This document shows positions 1 to 10,990 of a stretch of DNA of 64,000 nucleotides, piece after piece. The notes under the pieces are model-generated. The model did no database searches and was not told the origin of the DNA. It saw only the letters and a program-made list of their open reading frames with translations. Source of the DNA: Muscardinus avellanarius (taxonomy: Eukaryota; Chordata; Mammalia; Rodentia; Gliridae); assembly GCA_963383645.1 (NCBI GenBank), contig OY726574.1, positions 61,632,894 through 61,696,893 on the forward strand, written 5' to 3'. Every line of letters begins with the position of its first letter. Positions within the stretch are counted from its first letter, which is position 1. Position numbers and translations under genes: made by a program.

Positions 1-2910
1 AAATTTTTAAAAATTTTTTAAAAAATAAAATAAAATACATAAAACCCATTCTATTAAATTTAATCCATACTAGTACTACCAGAGAGAAAATCACAACAAA
101 AATGGGAAATATTTCTCAAGATATCATGAAACAAAAAGATAAGAGGGAAAACTTGATGAAAGCCAGTTTTCAAAGCACTGCCTGAAGTGTGTGCCCAGAG
201 GCGAGTTCCATGAGCCGTAGTTCCCCTTCCCCGCCTGTGGACAGAGGAGACGGGCGTTTTCCCTACTATAGCTAAGTGTGACTTGTATGTGGGAAACATC
301 TTAAGTCTGCATGCTTAATTCAAAGTCCTGTTTCAACATCACACTTCGTGAAACTACATGGAAAAAGCCAAATAGACATTTGTTTGTGCGTAGTATTTTA
401 AATATGTGTACTTAACATGTAATGATATCCGTAAGAACCAGAGGCTGGGATCTTTCTATCCTAGCACATGTTTTGGCATGATTGAAAACAGGGCCTGTGT
501 ACACACAGGTGTGTGAGAGGCATGTCAGCTCCATCCATCAACTAGCACCTGTCTAACTGAGAGGCTGGTGAGTAGACCGGGCAAAACAATCGGGGTAGGC
601 ATCTTTCCTGACCTTAGACTTGGTGAGGTGACTCTGGTTCCAATATTAATCTCCACGTACACACTCAGCCTAATGGTTTGTTTAACTGTACTCTAACGGG
701 GGTACTTTGGGAAGTCTTTGTAAAGACGACCTTATTTTGAAAGGCGAGTGGGGACATGGGCACTGATCTTCTATCTGTTGGCAGGAAGCTGTCAGAAGAT
801 GCAGGGGCGTGGCCTAGGACCACGCCCACCAGGCTTCACAAACCCCAGCTCTCTACATGGAACGGGTGTACATTTAAATGAGGATTGCCACCTCTCTGAA
901 CTGGTTTGTGTGTGTGACACGTGATGATGGTGAGGCTGTTACTTCACGGGGAAAGCAGTCAGGATTAAAGGTTATAGTATATGTAGATGGTGTTTGGGAA
1001 GGAATCGGTGAAGGACCCAGAAATGCAGGAACTGGTCCCAGGCTCCATAGGTAGCCGGTGGCAGAGACCGGGTAAAATACAAATGGGCCTGATTCCTTTA
1101 CTTTTAATATTCTTTTATTGGTGGTTTGTAATTACACATCACATTGAGGCTCATAGTAAAAGAAACACATGCACACAGCATTTGAAAAAAAAAATAAACA
1201 GGGGATAGCACTTCAGGATTAAAACAGTAGTCTTTACCGGTATCGTGTATTCCTGTAATAGAACAGCTACCATTTTCCGTTTTGTTCACTGGATCCCACC
1301 CACTCCCTCTCCCTCCGCACATGGATCGTGAGATCCATATTCCTCCCTTCATATGCGTAGATAGCTTTCTTGGAACCGTTTCCTTCATCACAAATGTATC
1401 TGATCCTCAGTTTCCCTGCTGCAGTGGCTCAGGGAAATAACACTCACCTGCGTGCCTGTGCCTCGCTCTGTAAGCCCAGGCTCATTCCGAGCATCGTCAT
1501 TAGCTCGCCGCGGTCGCCATCGCTCTGAGCCTGCAAATGCTGGAGGCCCCGCCAGCCTGCCTGGGTCTTTTGAACCATTGTCAGAGAAGAGCTAAGCCAA
1601 ATCCTTTTCCGTTTTCCTCTTTTGAAATGTTCTTAAAACCCTTTTAGGTTTGTGTATCGTGGGTCATTTGTTCATAAATTTCTTCCGATTGCTGATAATC
1701 GGGAGGACTCAGTGTCCTTCCTTGTGGTCCAGGGAATGAGGGAGGCTTATTAAGTTGTGTAGGGAGTCCTGAGCCCAGGGAGACCAGCCACGCCTCTTCC
1801 TCTGCAGAGTGGCTTGGCCCTGGGCGCTGGAGAGGTAAGATGGGGTTCTGGAGACAACCTCACCTGGCTTCGGAAGCTCCCCGGCTGGGCCTTGGGTAGA
1901 CTCTTCCGGCCCCGGGTTCCTCCAGCTACACCAAGAGCATTATGATGAATAGAGGTCATAAAGTCCTAGAGGAAGACGAGGAGTTCAGCCCTTCCCAGTT
2001 CTGCCTTTGATAGAGTCTGAGCACCCAGAAGTTCAGGAACTTAACTAGTAATTGCAAATATTAAATACAAGTAAAAAACAGCAATAGTAATACCGTGCAT
2101 AACCCACTAGTATAGTAAGGTTCACCTCTCTGGTTCCCTTGCCCGTGGGGTGCACTTCTCAAAGTCTTTGATTCCAGATGAGAAGAGCCAGCACAGGAGC
2201 TGTGGTAGAAGGGCATCCCCCTCTCCTTTGCCCGTGGGCAGTACCACTCCTTCTCACCCAGGGGCACACAGGCAAGGGGTCTCTAATGACAAAGCCAGCA
2301 ATTTCCCCAGCCCTGTGTAGGGTCATGGCGCGTGTACCCTTCCCTGCAGGATGGCCTTAGTGAAGGTGCCGGGGCTGAGTGTACAGCAGCCATCCCGCAG
2401 CCCTTCCTGCGCCGGGGGTTCTTCTGCAGAGGCCCCTCTGAGCCCAGGTAGGTCTTGACTATAATGAGAATAATGCTGTCTACAGAGAAGTACCCAAAGG
2501 TGCCTACGCCTGTGCTGCCACCCGGGGGAGAGCCCTCGGAGTCCCAAAAGCTTCAGAGTGGGCATTGCCTTGTGTGTGACACGAGGGCTTTGAGGGATCA
2601 AGACCTGTCAGACCATCCCTGGGCCAGGGATGTAGGATGGTACTGTGCTCCCCGGGTGAGCACTCCCCGCAACTGCCTGGCTCCCTGAGCCCGTTCCTGT
2701 TCCTGCAGTGCCTGCCATTTCAGGAAGTCGAGATGAGCCCCTGAGTCTTCTGTACCCTGGACACTTGTGTGGCTGTGTGGCCAGGCACCAGACCTGTGCT
2801 CGCGCGGTGCTCAGCAGGACAGATCCGCACTGCTTGACCACCTCAGGCCACAGCTCCCCGACTGATTCCTAACTTGAACTACCTGCTCATGTGCTTGCAC
2901 AGCTCATTTT
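1..2910. other. Unique sequence, no gene recognised
   Basis: The first 35 bases are an A/T-rich run that could be the tail of a repeat lying outside the window. The rest is mixed-composition single-copy-looking DNA. Short open frames exist on both strands but none shows a domain, codon periodicity or splice context that I can support. The part from about 1800 to 2870 is more GC-rich (for example 1795-1935 and 2390-2560) but lacks the CpG density of a CpG island. Confidence 0.6.
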
Positions 2911-2925
2911 AAAAAATTATTTTGT

Positions 2926-3134
2926 AGCCAGGCATGGTGGCGCACGCTTGTAATCCCAGCATTCGGAAGGCTGGAGGATCACGGTTCATAGACCGCTTCA
3001 GCTACTTAGTGAGGCCCTTCGCAGCTTAGTGAGACCCTGTTTCAAAATAAATAATAATAAAAAAAATAGGGTAAAGGGTGTAGCTTGGAGGTCAAATGCC
3101 CCTGGGTTCAATCCGCAGACCCGCCAAAAAAAAA
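2926..3134 (+). mobile_element. B1-dID SINE
   Basis: The B1 (7SL-derived) head starts with the GCCAGGCATGGTGG box A region and continues through TAATCCCAGCATT and the GAGACCCTGTTTCAAAATAA junction. A shortened ID unit follows (GTGTAGCTTGGAGG ... CCCCTGGGTTCAATCC) and then a poly-A tail. A 13-15 bp target-site duplication of the type AAAAATTATTTT flanks it (about 2911-2925 and 3135-3149), so this is one complete Pol III-derived retroposition event. Confidence 0.88.
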
Positions 3135-3150
3135 AAAAAATTATTTTATT

Positions 3151-3352
3151 GTGAGCTGGGCCTGGTGGTGCACACCTATAATCCCAGTACTCAGAAGGCT
3201 GAGATGGGAGGATTCCAGATTAGAGGGCAGCCTTAGCAAATAGCAAGACTCTCACCAACCTAACAAGACTCTGTTTCAAAATAAGGATGAAATATGACTG
3301 GGTGTGTAGCTCTGAGGTATAATTCCCCTGGGTTTAATCCCCAGTACCACTG
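3151..3352 (+). mobile_element. B1-dID SINE, diverged
   Basis: The element starts GAGCTGGGCCTGGTGG and keeps the TAATCCCAGTACT motif, the TGTTTCAAAATAA junction and a dID ending in CCCCAGTACCACT. It follows the preceding SINE directly. A (TGAA)n stretch and a further dID unit lie downstream, so it may be part of a longer multimer. Confidence 0.8.
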
Positions 3353-3369
3353 AGTGAATGAATGAATGA

Positions 3370-3445
3370 GGCTGGAGAAGTAACTTGGAGGTAGCATGCT
3401 CCTGCTCCTGGGGTCAATCCCTAGTCCAAAAAAAAAAAAAAAAAA
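3370..3445 (+). mobile_element. Extra dID unit with poly-A tail
   Basis: Only the ID-like part is present (GAGGCTGGAGAAGTAACTTGGAGG ... GGGGTCAATCCCTAG), followed by about 18 A residues. It lacks its own B1 head and sits just behind a B1-dID. It is either a third monomer of that SINE or a separate 5'-truncated insertion into its tail. Confidence 0.65.
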
Positions 3446-3980
3446 GCAAAGGCAGAGGGGAAGGGGCGTGCATGTTTACTATGCAAATGACCGTTCTTAA
3501 GAAGCTTCTTATTGGTGGCTGTCTGCAGATTGACATTCCCAGCCCAGCCCCACCATGGCCTTGCATTCTCTGAGGGCTCAGGTCTCTATTTACACTGGAG
3601 GGACTTCACTTTAGGGCTTGTCACATAGGAAATATCACTAGCATGGGAACTGAGGGTTCCTTCCCGGGGTGCTTGCTGACATCCGCATCTCAGGGAGTTA
3701 GCCCGGGAATTCAGATTTCAGAACATCTCTTCTTCAGTTCTTCCAGTTTTCTTTTGTATTAATAATTAAGAGAGCAATGAAAAATACTTAGAGTGAAAGG
3801 AAAAAAAGCATATACATTACAAAACAGGCTGGTTTCTAATTGAACTCCTTTAGGTAAGATTCAGGATCCCTCTTTTAATCATACGTCTAAATTTCTTTTT
3901 AACAGTGAAAGGAGTTATAAGTGAAAGCTCGCATTAGGCTCACTTATAGGGAATTGCATAAAATTAATTTTAAAAGAAAT
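3446..3980. other. Unique spacer, AT-rich
   Basis: No repeat or gene is recognised. From about 3730 the sequence becomes AT-rich. Confidence 0.5.
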
Positions 3981-4211
3981 AAGCTGGGTTAAGTGGTGCA
4001 CATTTGTAATCCCAGCATTTGGGAGGCTGAGACAAGAGGACCCAGTTCGTGGACGGCCTCAGCTACTTAGTGAGGACCTTTGCAACTTAGTGAGATCCTA
4101 TTTCAAAATAAAGAATAAAAAATAGCGCTGGGGGTGTTGTTTGGAGGTAGAATGCCCCTGGGTTCCATCCCCAGTACTGCAAAATAAATAAATAAATAAA
4201 TAAATAAAAAA
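3981..4211 (+). mobile_element. B1-dID SINE with (AAAT)n tail
   Basis: The element has a full head (AAGCTGGGTTAAGTGGTGCA), the CAGCTACTTAGTGAGG motif of the main sciurid subfamily, and a dID ending CCATCCCCAGTACTGC. The tail is an AAAT microsatellite. A likely target-site duplication of AAAAGAA(A/C)T type lies at about 3972-3980 and 4206-4214. Confidence 0.85.
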
Positions 4212-4806
4212 GAACTGGTGTGTTCATTAGAAGAGGAGTGTGTTTCTGGTTTGGGACCTTTGGAGACTTTTTGGACAATGTCTGCATCACAAGATGCGAT
4301 ACTAGGCTAAACAATGTATTTGCTCAAAGGTGAAAGGCACATTTCTGCGGGTTGTCCACACACTGCTTTTGGAGTGGACGATGCGTCCCTAGGTCTGCTG
4401 GGAGAGGTCTTTAGCTTTGTTATTTTCATGCATCCTCTTTCCTTCTTGGCCCTGCTGCGCTGGAACTAAAGCGAAGCTATTTTTCTGAGTTTTACTGTGA
4501 AGTAAAAATCGACTCATTTAGTACACTCCAACATGTTTCTGTCTCTTTGTATAAATAAAACAAGGCAATATTTTGAAAAAAAATGTAGTTGAGGTTATCC
4601 TGTCTAAGAACAGCCAACTTTCTGTCTCCCCCACATCCGTTGGCTTCCTGGGGTGATGGACACTGCACCTGCCTGGGCCGCCCCAGGTCCCCTCTGAACA
4701 CCCAGATCTGGTGTGGTCCTCGCTCCTCCTCCAGCTCCTCCTCGGTTCATGCTTTGGAAGGTCCTGGTGACTTCTCTGTCTCCTATCAGATGATAGCACG
4801 ACGTAT
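4212..4806. other. Unique spacer
   Basis: No repeat or coding feature is recognised. The region 4640-4780 is GC-richer, with open frames on both strands but no supporting protein signature. Confidence 0.5.
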
Positions 4807-4819
4807 GAGCTGATCCTTT

Positions 4820-5041
4820 ATTTATTTATTTATTTATTTTTACAGTACTGGGGCTGGAACCCAGGGGCATTCTACTGCAAGCTACATCCCCAGCCCTATT
4901 TTTTATTCTTTATTTTGAAACCCGGGTCTCACTGAGTTGCAGAGGGCCTCACTAAGTAGCTGAGGCTGCCCACGAACCTCAATCCTCCTGTCTCAGCCTC
5001 CCGAATGCTGGGATGACAAGCGTGCCCACCACACCCGGCCT
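4820..5041 (-). mobile_element. B1-dID SINE, antisense
   Basis: Read on the minus strand this is a complete B1-dID with a (TAAA)n tail. On the plus strand it begins TTTATTTATT, runs through GGAACCCAGGGGCATTC (dID) and ends with the B1 box A complement CCACACCCGGCC. A 13-bp target-site duplication with one mismatch, GAG(C)(T/G)GATCCTTT, flanks it at 4807-4819 and 5042-5054. Confidence 0.9.
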
Positions 5042-5151
5042 GAGCGGATCCTTTCTAATCATTTGCAGTTCCCAGGCTCACACCTAGCACGCAGCTTTTC
5101 CCATGGCAGAAATGTAGTATTTCTCAAAGAAAACAAAATACTTCTTTTTGT

Positions 5152-5330
5152 CCTTTTTTTAAATTGGTGCATTGTAGTCATACATCCCAATGGGGTACAA
5201 TGTCTGCATGTAGAGACATACATGTCTATCATGGGCATAGTGTGTGTATGCAGAGGGTACATGTCTGTATGCAGAGACATACGTGCCGACAGTACATCTT
5301 AACGGGTTTGATTAATGGGGTGCATGCACA
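5152..5330 (-). mobile_element. LINE-1 3' end, antisense
   Basis: The stretch TTTAAATTGGTGCATTGTAGTCATACAT is the complement of the squirrel L1 3' terminus (ATGTATGACTACAATGCACCAAT before poly-A). Beyond about 5200 the sequence degenerates into imperfect copies of a GCAGAGACATACATG-like motif (5207-5285), probably local slippage within the L1 3' UTR. Confidence 0.65.
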
Positions 5331-5362
5331 CTGCAGAACGCTTCTTTGCTGCAAACTCTTGG

Positions 5363-5440
5363 AGGGCTGGACTGGGAAGCTCAGTGGTAGAGGACTCACT
5401 TAGCTTCTGCTGAGCCCTGGGTTTCAGTAGCACTTCAGTA
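5363..5440 (+). mobile_element. Old ID element (tRNA-Ala-derived SINE)
   Basis: An ID-type sequence retains the box A region (GGGAAGCTCAGTGGTAGAGG), the anticodon-loop region that dID units lack, and a box B region (CCCTGGGTTTCAGTAGC). It is diverged from the ID consensus. Confidence 0.65.
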
Positions 5441-5698
5441 AATAAACGAACACATCCATGCAAGCTTCTCGTATAACACTCTTGCTTTAAGTTTTTACTT
5501 ACTATACATAGGTGTTATAATATCGTAAGATAGTTTCCTAATTATTCTGTAGTATCCATATTCTGGTGGAGAGATTCTCCACTTGGAATATATGATTTTT
5601 TAACGTTTGAATGGTAATTCTTTGAATTTTAAACTTAGTATTTTATACAGGCGAATGGGATATAAATGCAGGTCGAGCGTCATTAAAAGACAAAACGG

Positions 5699-5793
5699 AG
5701 GGCTGGGACGTAGCTGAGCAGCAAAGCGCTTGTCTGGCAAGTGCACCGCCCTGGGTTCGATCCCCAGTCCAAAACGACAAAAAAAAAAAAAAA
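5699..5793 (+). mobile_element. Full-length ID element
   Basis: The sequence starts at GGGCTGGGACGTAGCTGAGC and contains the intact AGCGCTTGTCTGGCAAGTGC segment missing from dID units. It ends with a good box B, CTGGGTTCGATCCCCAG, and a 15-A tail. It is a monomeric tRNA-Ala/BC1-type SINE and is better preserved than the copy at 5363. Confidence 0.85.
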
Positions 5794-5849
5794 GACCCCC
5801 TTTAAAAGAAAAAATGGACTCATTACTCATTGATTTAAACTGTATTTTA

Positions 5850-6060
5850 TTTAACTTATTTTGGTACCAGGAATTGAATCCCAGGACATTCTGGCCTTGA
5901 GCTACACCCATAGCCCTTTATATTTATTTATTTATTTTTTGAAACAAAGTCTCACTACATTATTGAGGATCTTGCTGAGTTGATAAAAGAGATCTGAAAT
6001 CTGCAGTCCCCTGTCTTAGTCTCCCAAGTGCAAGGATTAAAGGAATGCACTGAGCAAGGC
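5850..6060 (-). mobile_element. B1-dID SINE, antisense, diverged
   Basis: On the plus strand it starts with the dID complement (GGTACCAGGAATTGAATCCCAGG). It passes through TTTGAAACAAAGTCTCACTAC and ends near GGATTAAAGGAATGCACTGAG, the decayed B1 head. Confidence 0.75.
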
Positions 6061-6150
6061 CCTTGTTTCAAAGCAAAATAAAGTAGGGCTGGGATGTAAC
6101 TAAGGTAGAACACCTCTGGATGCAATCGCTGGTACCACAATAAAGAGACA
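6061..6150 (+). mobile_element. B1-dID 3' fragment
   Basis: The fragment covers the junction (CCTTGTTTCAAAGCAAAATAAAG) and a dID (GGGCTGGGATGTAACTAAGG ... GGTACCACAATAAAGAG) on the plus strand. It abuts an antisense SINE head to head, so the two may be a small inverted pair. Confidence 0.7.
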
Positions 6151-6649
6151 CCACCCCCACCCAGTGTCAGTCACATAGACCAGTTATAGATCCCCTCCAC
6201 ACACTAGAAAGAAAAGCACCCTCATTGTTCTTATTAACTATTCTAATTTTATTTGTTAGAGATGAGTCAAATTTTTAGTGCTAAGTTGGCCAAATCAACA
6301 GATCACTAGTCACCACATGTGACACTGATTCTCTTTTAACATACAATAAGCTGAGTTGTGTAAGTGAGCATGGCTTAAGAATCTTCCTCCTTCACCTGTG
6401 TCTTTCTGGCCTTAGATGTTTTATACCTTTTCTTTGTCCAGTTTGTCCCGATCCTGCCCTATGATGCTCTCAAGTCGCTAAACTGGCCTGCAACTCATTG
6501 TGGGAAGAGAGTTTTCCTACCTGGAAATACAAGGTGTAGTCATGTCGGGGTGGGGCCAGGTGACTTGGTCAGGAGTCAGCCTGCCTGCCACTGGCAATCA
6601 GCTGAGCCCTGATCTCTGCACTTGGCACTGCCCTTGACTCCCTGTCTTC
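6151..6649. other. Unique spacer
   Basis: No gene or repeat is recognised. Confidence 0.5.
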
Positions 6650-6736
6650 TTCCTCCTCCTTCTTTCTCTTCTCCTCCTCCTCTTCCTCCTCCTCCTCCTC
6701 CTCCTCCTCCTCCTCCTCCTTCTTCTTCTTCTTCTT

Positions 6737-6767
<31 letters not shown>

Positions 6768-6808
6768 TCCTCTTCCTCTTTCTCTTTCTCTTTCTCTTTC
6801 TCTCCCCC
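6650..6808. repeat. Polypyrimidine microsatellite (TCC/TTC/TC/TTTC)n
   Basis: About 155 bases of almost pure pyrimidine on the plus strand. It is built of consecutive blocks: CTCCTC (6680-6719), CTTCTT (6720-6739), TC (6740-6766) and TCTTTC repeats (6767-6804). Open frames here are runs of Pro/Ser or Arg/Lys/Glu and are artefacts of the repeat. Confidence 0.95.
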
Positions 6809-7466
6809 CTCCTCAAGCTGGGGATTCTTTATGCTCTGGAGCCTCAGATATTTCTATCAGAACATTTTTCCTTGTAAGTTTGAATATCTTAAATTCTGTT
6901 CACATGAATTGTCTTTCTGTCTTTGACCTCCACCCAGTGGAGGACAGAATGGTAGGCTGTCCCGACAATGCTGGCTGGTTTCAGCAAATGATTCTGGAAG
7001 GGAAGCCAGCCCAGCCCACCCAGCAAGGCTCCTTCCTAAGGGCTTAATCAGAGCTGCTAGAGCCACGGGCCACCTGCTGGCTCATCCCACCCATGCAAGA
7101 AGGCAGGAGACCTAGGAATCCTAAAAGAGCAGGGCTCTTGCTGACCCCTGGATATATATTCATTATCTGCCCTTTTTTTTTTTTTGCTGATTTGAGAAAA
7201 GTAAGATTTATCAAGCTTCTGTGACCTGAGAATAAGGCAATAATCTGTGTCCCTATATAGTCCTCCTCCATATCTGCAGGTTCCAAATCTGGGAATTCGA
7301 CCAATTTAACACTAAGAATATTAGAAAAGTTACATCTGTACTATATAGACTTTTTCTTGTCACTGGTCCCTAAACAATAGAGGAGAACAGGTGCCTAGAT
7401 TTCAGGAACCTATTTGCATTTCTAGGCAACTTTTGTCTCTTACTTCAAAACATCTTCCTGATACCC

Positions 7467-7498
<32 letters not shown>

Positions 7499-8542
7499 TG
7501 TTAACCTGGAACTTCAAGGTGCTAGTCTGGTTCTCTGAACTTTGCCTCACTCTAGTTTAAGTCCTGATTGTTAATGACCCTGGAGGAAGGCATGCTCACC
7601 GTGTTCTGCTTGCCAGCGGTGAATGCCAGGCTCCGTCACCCTGTACTTAGCCTGGGGCATCCTTTCCTGCCGCAGCCACCCTGCCCCTCAAAAACAGTCT
7701 TCCAGGTGCACACAATAACTCACAGAAGAAACACAGCATTAGTATATGGTGCTTATCCTATTTCTTTTTATTTTATGGTCCACAATGATGTAAAGAATGT
7801 AACTGACGTAATAAGCATTCTTATGAGTAACGACTGAAGTTATAAGTATCTAAGCACCCAAATTTAACTGAAGTTATAAGTAAGTAAAAGGATCATTCAT
7901 TATGCAAAAGGGAGAGATTGGGTCTGAGAAGAGTGTGGTTGATTAATGAGCACCATTAGCAAGCTCACATCTCAAAGGTCAGAATTATGGATCTGGCTAT
8001 GTTCAGTGTATCTCTCTTCATGGATTTAGATTCTCTTCCTACCTCAAGACAGAAAAGAACAGGGCTCACAATTTTTTTAAAGACCATGTGTTCTGGTGAT
8101 TTATAAAATTTTAAATTCTCAAAACCTCTTTAATTACTGACCACTACATTAGCTTTAGCATTTTGTTAGCATTTTTTTTAGCTAAATTGAGGGCACTCAG
8201 CAATCATTTCTCTTTCAGGTCTTGCATTGCTAATTTTAGTGATTGCACATGGAAAACTGACAACAATTTAAGTGGAATTCTAAAGAAGTAACAAATCAAG
8301 TGAGGCCAAGGTAAATGGAATGGCCCTAATGAAAGGTCCATAAATTAGAGAGAAACTGAGCAGGATAGAGAAAAACAAATTAAAATAGAGTTTTGGACTC
8401 TAAAATGTTTTTTACCGTGCCTTGAGGACTCCAGTGGATACGGCTCTCAGTCAAGATGTCTCTTACTTAGTTCATTTTGTGATTTGGAAAACATGATCTG
8501 TCAAACTTTTTCCTCTAGTCCTTTTGTAGGGGCATATGCAAT
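6809..8542. other. Unique sequence with a short ATC microsatellite
   Basis: No gene is recognised. There is an (ATC)n run at 7470-7498 and a T-run at 7171-7184. The block 7730-8460 is AT-rich and repeat-free by eye. A 16-bp direct repeat ACTGAAGTTATAAGTA occurs at 7833-7848 and 7867-7882. Confidence 0.55.
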
Positions 8543-8554
8543 AAAAAAGATACT

Positions 8555-8769
8555 ATGCCTGGTGGTATGGCACACACTTGTAATCCTTGTACTTGGGAGG
8601 CTGAGACAGGAGGAATACAGGTTCAAAGCCAGCCTTGACAACTTTAGCGAGGCTCTCAGGAACCTATCAAGACCCTGTTTCCAAACAAGAAATAAAATCC
8701 AGCTGCGGGTGTCACTAGGAGGTAGAATGCCTCTGGGCTCTGGGTTCCATCCCTTTTGCTAAAAAAAAA
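8555..8769 (+). mobile_element. B1-dID SINE
   Basis: A head like GCCTGGTGGTATGGCACAC and a junction CCTGTTTCCAAACAAGAAATAAAA are followed by a dID whose 3' part is slightly rearranged (GGGCTCTGGGTTCC). A perfect 12-bp target-site duplication AAAAAAGATACT flanks it at 8543-8554 and 8770-8781. Confidence 0.9.
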
Positions 8770-8819
8770 AAAAAAGATACTTAAATCAGGGCCCTGAAAT
8801 GCAGCCCTACTGTTTTTAA

Positions 8820-9347
8820 CTATAAAAATCTCTCTCTACGTATATGTCCAAAAACAACTGAAAATAGGTTCTTGAAGAGTTACCTGTACACACATGTCCT
8901 TAGCAGTACTGCACACAACAGCCAAAACGTAGAGGCAATCATGTGTTGCGGATGGAAGGCCAAACAAAACATAGTGTGTGCACGCAACGGAATTCCACTC
9001 AGTCTTGGAAGAGAGAACACCCTGGCACACACTGCGACACACAAGGACGCTGAGGACGTTACACTAAGTGAAATAGGCCGGGAAAAACCCACAAAGGCTG
9101 CGTTTCCACTTAGGAAGGGACCCAGCATGGTCAGGTTCATAGGCAGACAGTAGAAGGGGGCTGCCAGGGTCTGGGGAGGAGAACTGAGGCGAGTGTCTAG
9201 TGGTGCAGAGATCAGTTTAGAGTGACCAAAAAAGGTAGGGTGGAGCTTTGTACAATTCCGTGAGTGTATTTCATGCCACTGAATTGGTTCACCCAAAGAC
9301 AGAATGGTAAAAGTCTGTGAGGTATGTGTGTGTGTGTGTACACACAC
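8820..9347 (+). mobile_element. Old LINE-1 (L1M-type) 3' region
   Basis: The stretch follows the order of old L1 ORF2-end/3' UTR sequence. It has a segment corresponding to the GGAATATTATTCAGCC block (here AACGGAATTCCACTCAGTC, 8988-9006), then GACGTTACACTAAGTGAAATAGGCC (9054-9078), TTTCCACTTAGG, a GGCTGCCAGGGTCTGGGGAGG block (9160-9180) and TTTCATGCCACTGAATTGG (9269-9287). It is heavily diverged with no intact frame. Open frames of up to 180 aa on the minus strand over this area are incidental. Confidence 0.75.
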
Positions 9348-9360
9348 AAAAAAATGTGTT

Positions 9361-9563
9361 GCCGGGCATGGTGGCACACGCTTGTAATCCCCGCGCTTGG
9401 GAGGCAGAGACAGGAGGATCATGCAGGTTCGAAGCCAGCCGCGCGCGCTGGCTTAGGAGACCCTGTTTCCAAATAAAAAAATATAAAAAAAACAGGTCTG
9501 GGAGTGTAGCCCAGAGGTAGAAGGGCTTCCAGGAACCCCAGTACCACCAAAAAAAAAAAAAAA
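9361..9563 (+). mobile_element. B1-dID SINE, palindrome subfamily
   Basis: This copy has the diagnostic features of the young subfamily: TAATCCCCGCGCTTGGG, a GC palindrome GCCAGCCGCGCGCGCTGGC in place of the usual CAGCTACTTAGTGAGG segment, TTTCCAAATAAAAA, and a dID ending CTTCCAGGAACCCCAGTACC. A perfect 13-bp target-site duplication AAAAAAATGTGTT lies at 9348-9360 and 9564-9576. The insertion went into the A-rich end of the L1 remnant. Confidence 0.93.
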
Positions 9564-9576
9564 AAAAAAATGTGTT

Positions 9577-10344
9577 AGCACTTGGAGACAGAACATTTCT
9601 ACACAGGTTATGAATGCTCAGCACTGCTTTCCCTTCTACGGCCAGAGCACTGGATCACTCCGGCCATTGTACACGGGGCTTAGCATCAAGGGCCTCCCGT
9701 CGCACTGGTAGGCCTGGCGTGTCTCGGAGAGCGACATTGTTCAGCTGGCAGAAAGGGAATATTTATGCGGCGGCACATGCTTACCTGGGGCCTTTGGGAC
9801 GCAGGAGGCTGCATTTGAATCGTGCTGCCTGGAGTACTCTGGCATTGTAACTGGCAGTGGTCATAGTGAGAGAGCCAGGCTGCCTTAGATAAGTGCCTGT
9901 GTGCCGTCGCCACGTAGCCCGAGGCGAGGCAGGGTGGCCTTCGAGCAGGGCCAGCCACCACGCGTGTGCTCTGTCACGGGAGATGAAGCCCAGATTACTG
10001 CAGTCACAGGTGAAGAAGACAATATGCTCTGCTCAATTATTTTTGGACTCCAGAGAGTGAAATATAGGTGGTGTTAAGCCGGTGGCTTCCACAGCTGTCA
10101 GTTTTGTGTCTTTACTTGTAGCAGTGACAACAGAGATGATGTACAAACAGAATTTGAATGTGGCCAGCCTTCTGGAAGCTCACAGTGCTTCAAATCAAGT
10201 CCCCACAGTCCCCAAACACCAGCCCCAGCATTGTGCAATGCCAGCTGAATGCATCTGATTAAAGGAAAAAAAATAATTCAGTGTGCTACCTAAAACCTAG
10301 AGCTAAAGTCCCTCACAACTCAATGAAGCTTTTATTATTGTATT
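9577..10344. other. Unique spacer
   Basis: No gene is recognised. The block 9650-9960 is GC-richer with short opposed open frames that lack any protein signature. Confidence 0.5.
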
Positions 10345-10770
10345 AGTTAGATATTTTCTTCAGCGTGCCAACATATCTAACAAAAATAACTAACAGAGAA
10401 ATTTATTGCTGGCTCATGGTCTTAAAGGTTCAGTCCATGGTTGGCCAAGTCGTAGATAGAAACATGGTAGCAGGACATGACACTCTCTTTTTGCCTGCCA
10501 CTCTGGGCAGGCAAATAGAGAGTGAGGGAACGGAGGGGAGAGGAGAGGGAGAAGAAGGAAGAGGAGGAGGAAGAGAGAGAGGACCAGGGACAGATATAGT
10601 CCTCAGGGCCACCTCCCCCAGTGACCCACCTCTCCACCTACACCCTGCCTGCCTAGAGTCCCAGCAAGTCCGTTTCAAAGGATTAATCCATCAATAGATT
10701 TGCACACTGATTTTATTAGAGACCTGATTTAATTATTTCACCTCTGAACATTTCTGTATTGCCAGTACAC
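10345..10770 (-). mobile_element. ERVL-MaLR LTR, antisense, with internal GA tract
   Basis: On the plus strand it starts TGTATTAGTTAGATATTTTC, the complement of a MaLR LTR 3' end. It has the GAGAAATTTATTGCTGGCTCATGG block typical of these LTRs. It closes with the TTTATTAGAGACCTGATTTAATTATTTCACCTCTGAACATT block (complement of the 5' part). A purine tract (10524-10583) sits in the middle. No target-site duplication was identified. Confidence 0.65.
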
Positions 10771-10884
10771 AAGCTTTTCTAGGGAACTTTGTATATCAAA
10801 ATTGTGATGGTTGTAGATCTTGAATTGTCTTCTAGTTTTTTTAAGTCTCCTTTCGGTATGTAGTAGGCTTGGTGGTTACCAGTT

Positions 10885-10990
10885 GACCGTAAACTCTTTG
10901 CAAACAGGAGCTGTGGCTTCACTGTCTCTCTTCCAGTCCTCACCCACTCTGAGTATATGCTAAATGTTGAATGCATTGATAAATTGGCAG
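10885..10990 (+). mobile_element. L2 3' end fragment (tentative)
   Basis: The order GTAAACTCTTTGCAAACAGGAGCTGTG ... TCACCCACTCTGAGTATATGC ... AATGTTGAATGCATTGATAAA matches the familiar L2 3' terminal pattern (aaactccttgagggcaggg ... aataaatgtttgttgaa). It is strongly diverged. Confidence 0.5.

Noticed and set aside
5699..5793. Possible BC1-like or tRNA gene
   Set aside because: It has a poly-A tail directly after the tRNA-like part and no terminator, which fits an ID retroposon, not a gene.
6622..7047. 141-codon plus-strand frame with Pro/Ser runs
   Set aside because: It is held open by the pyrimidine microsatellite at 6650-6808, and the part beyond has no recognisable family.
8880..9422. 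180-codon minus-strand frame
   Set aside because: It lies antisense to a decayed L1 3' region and runs into a SINE. Frames antisense to repeats are common and meaningless.
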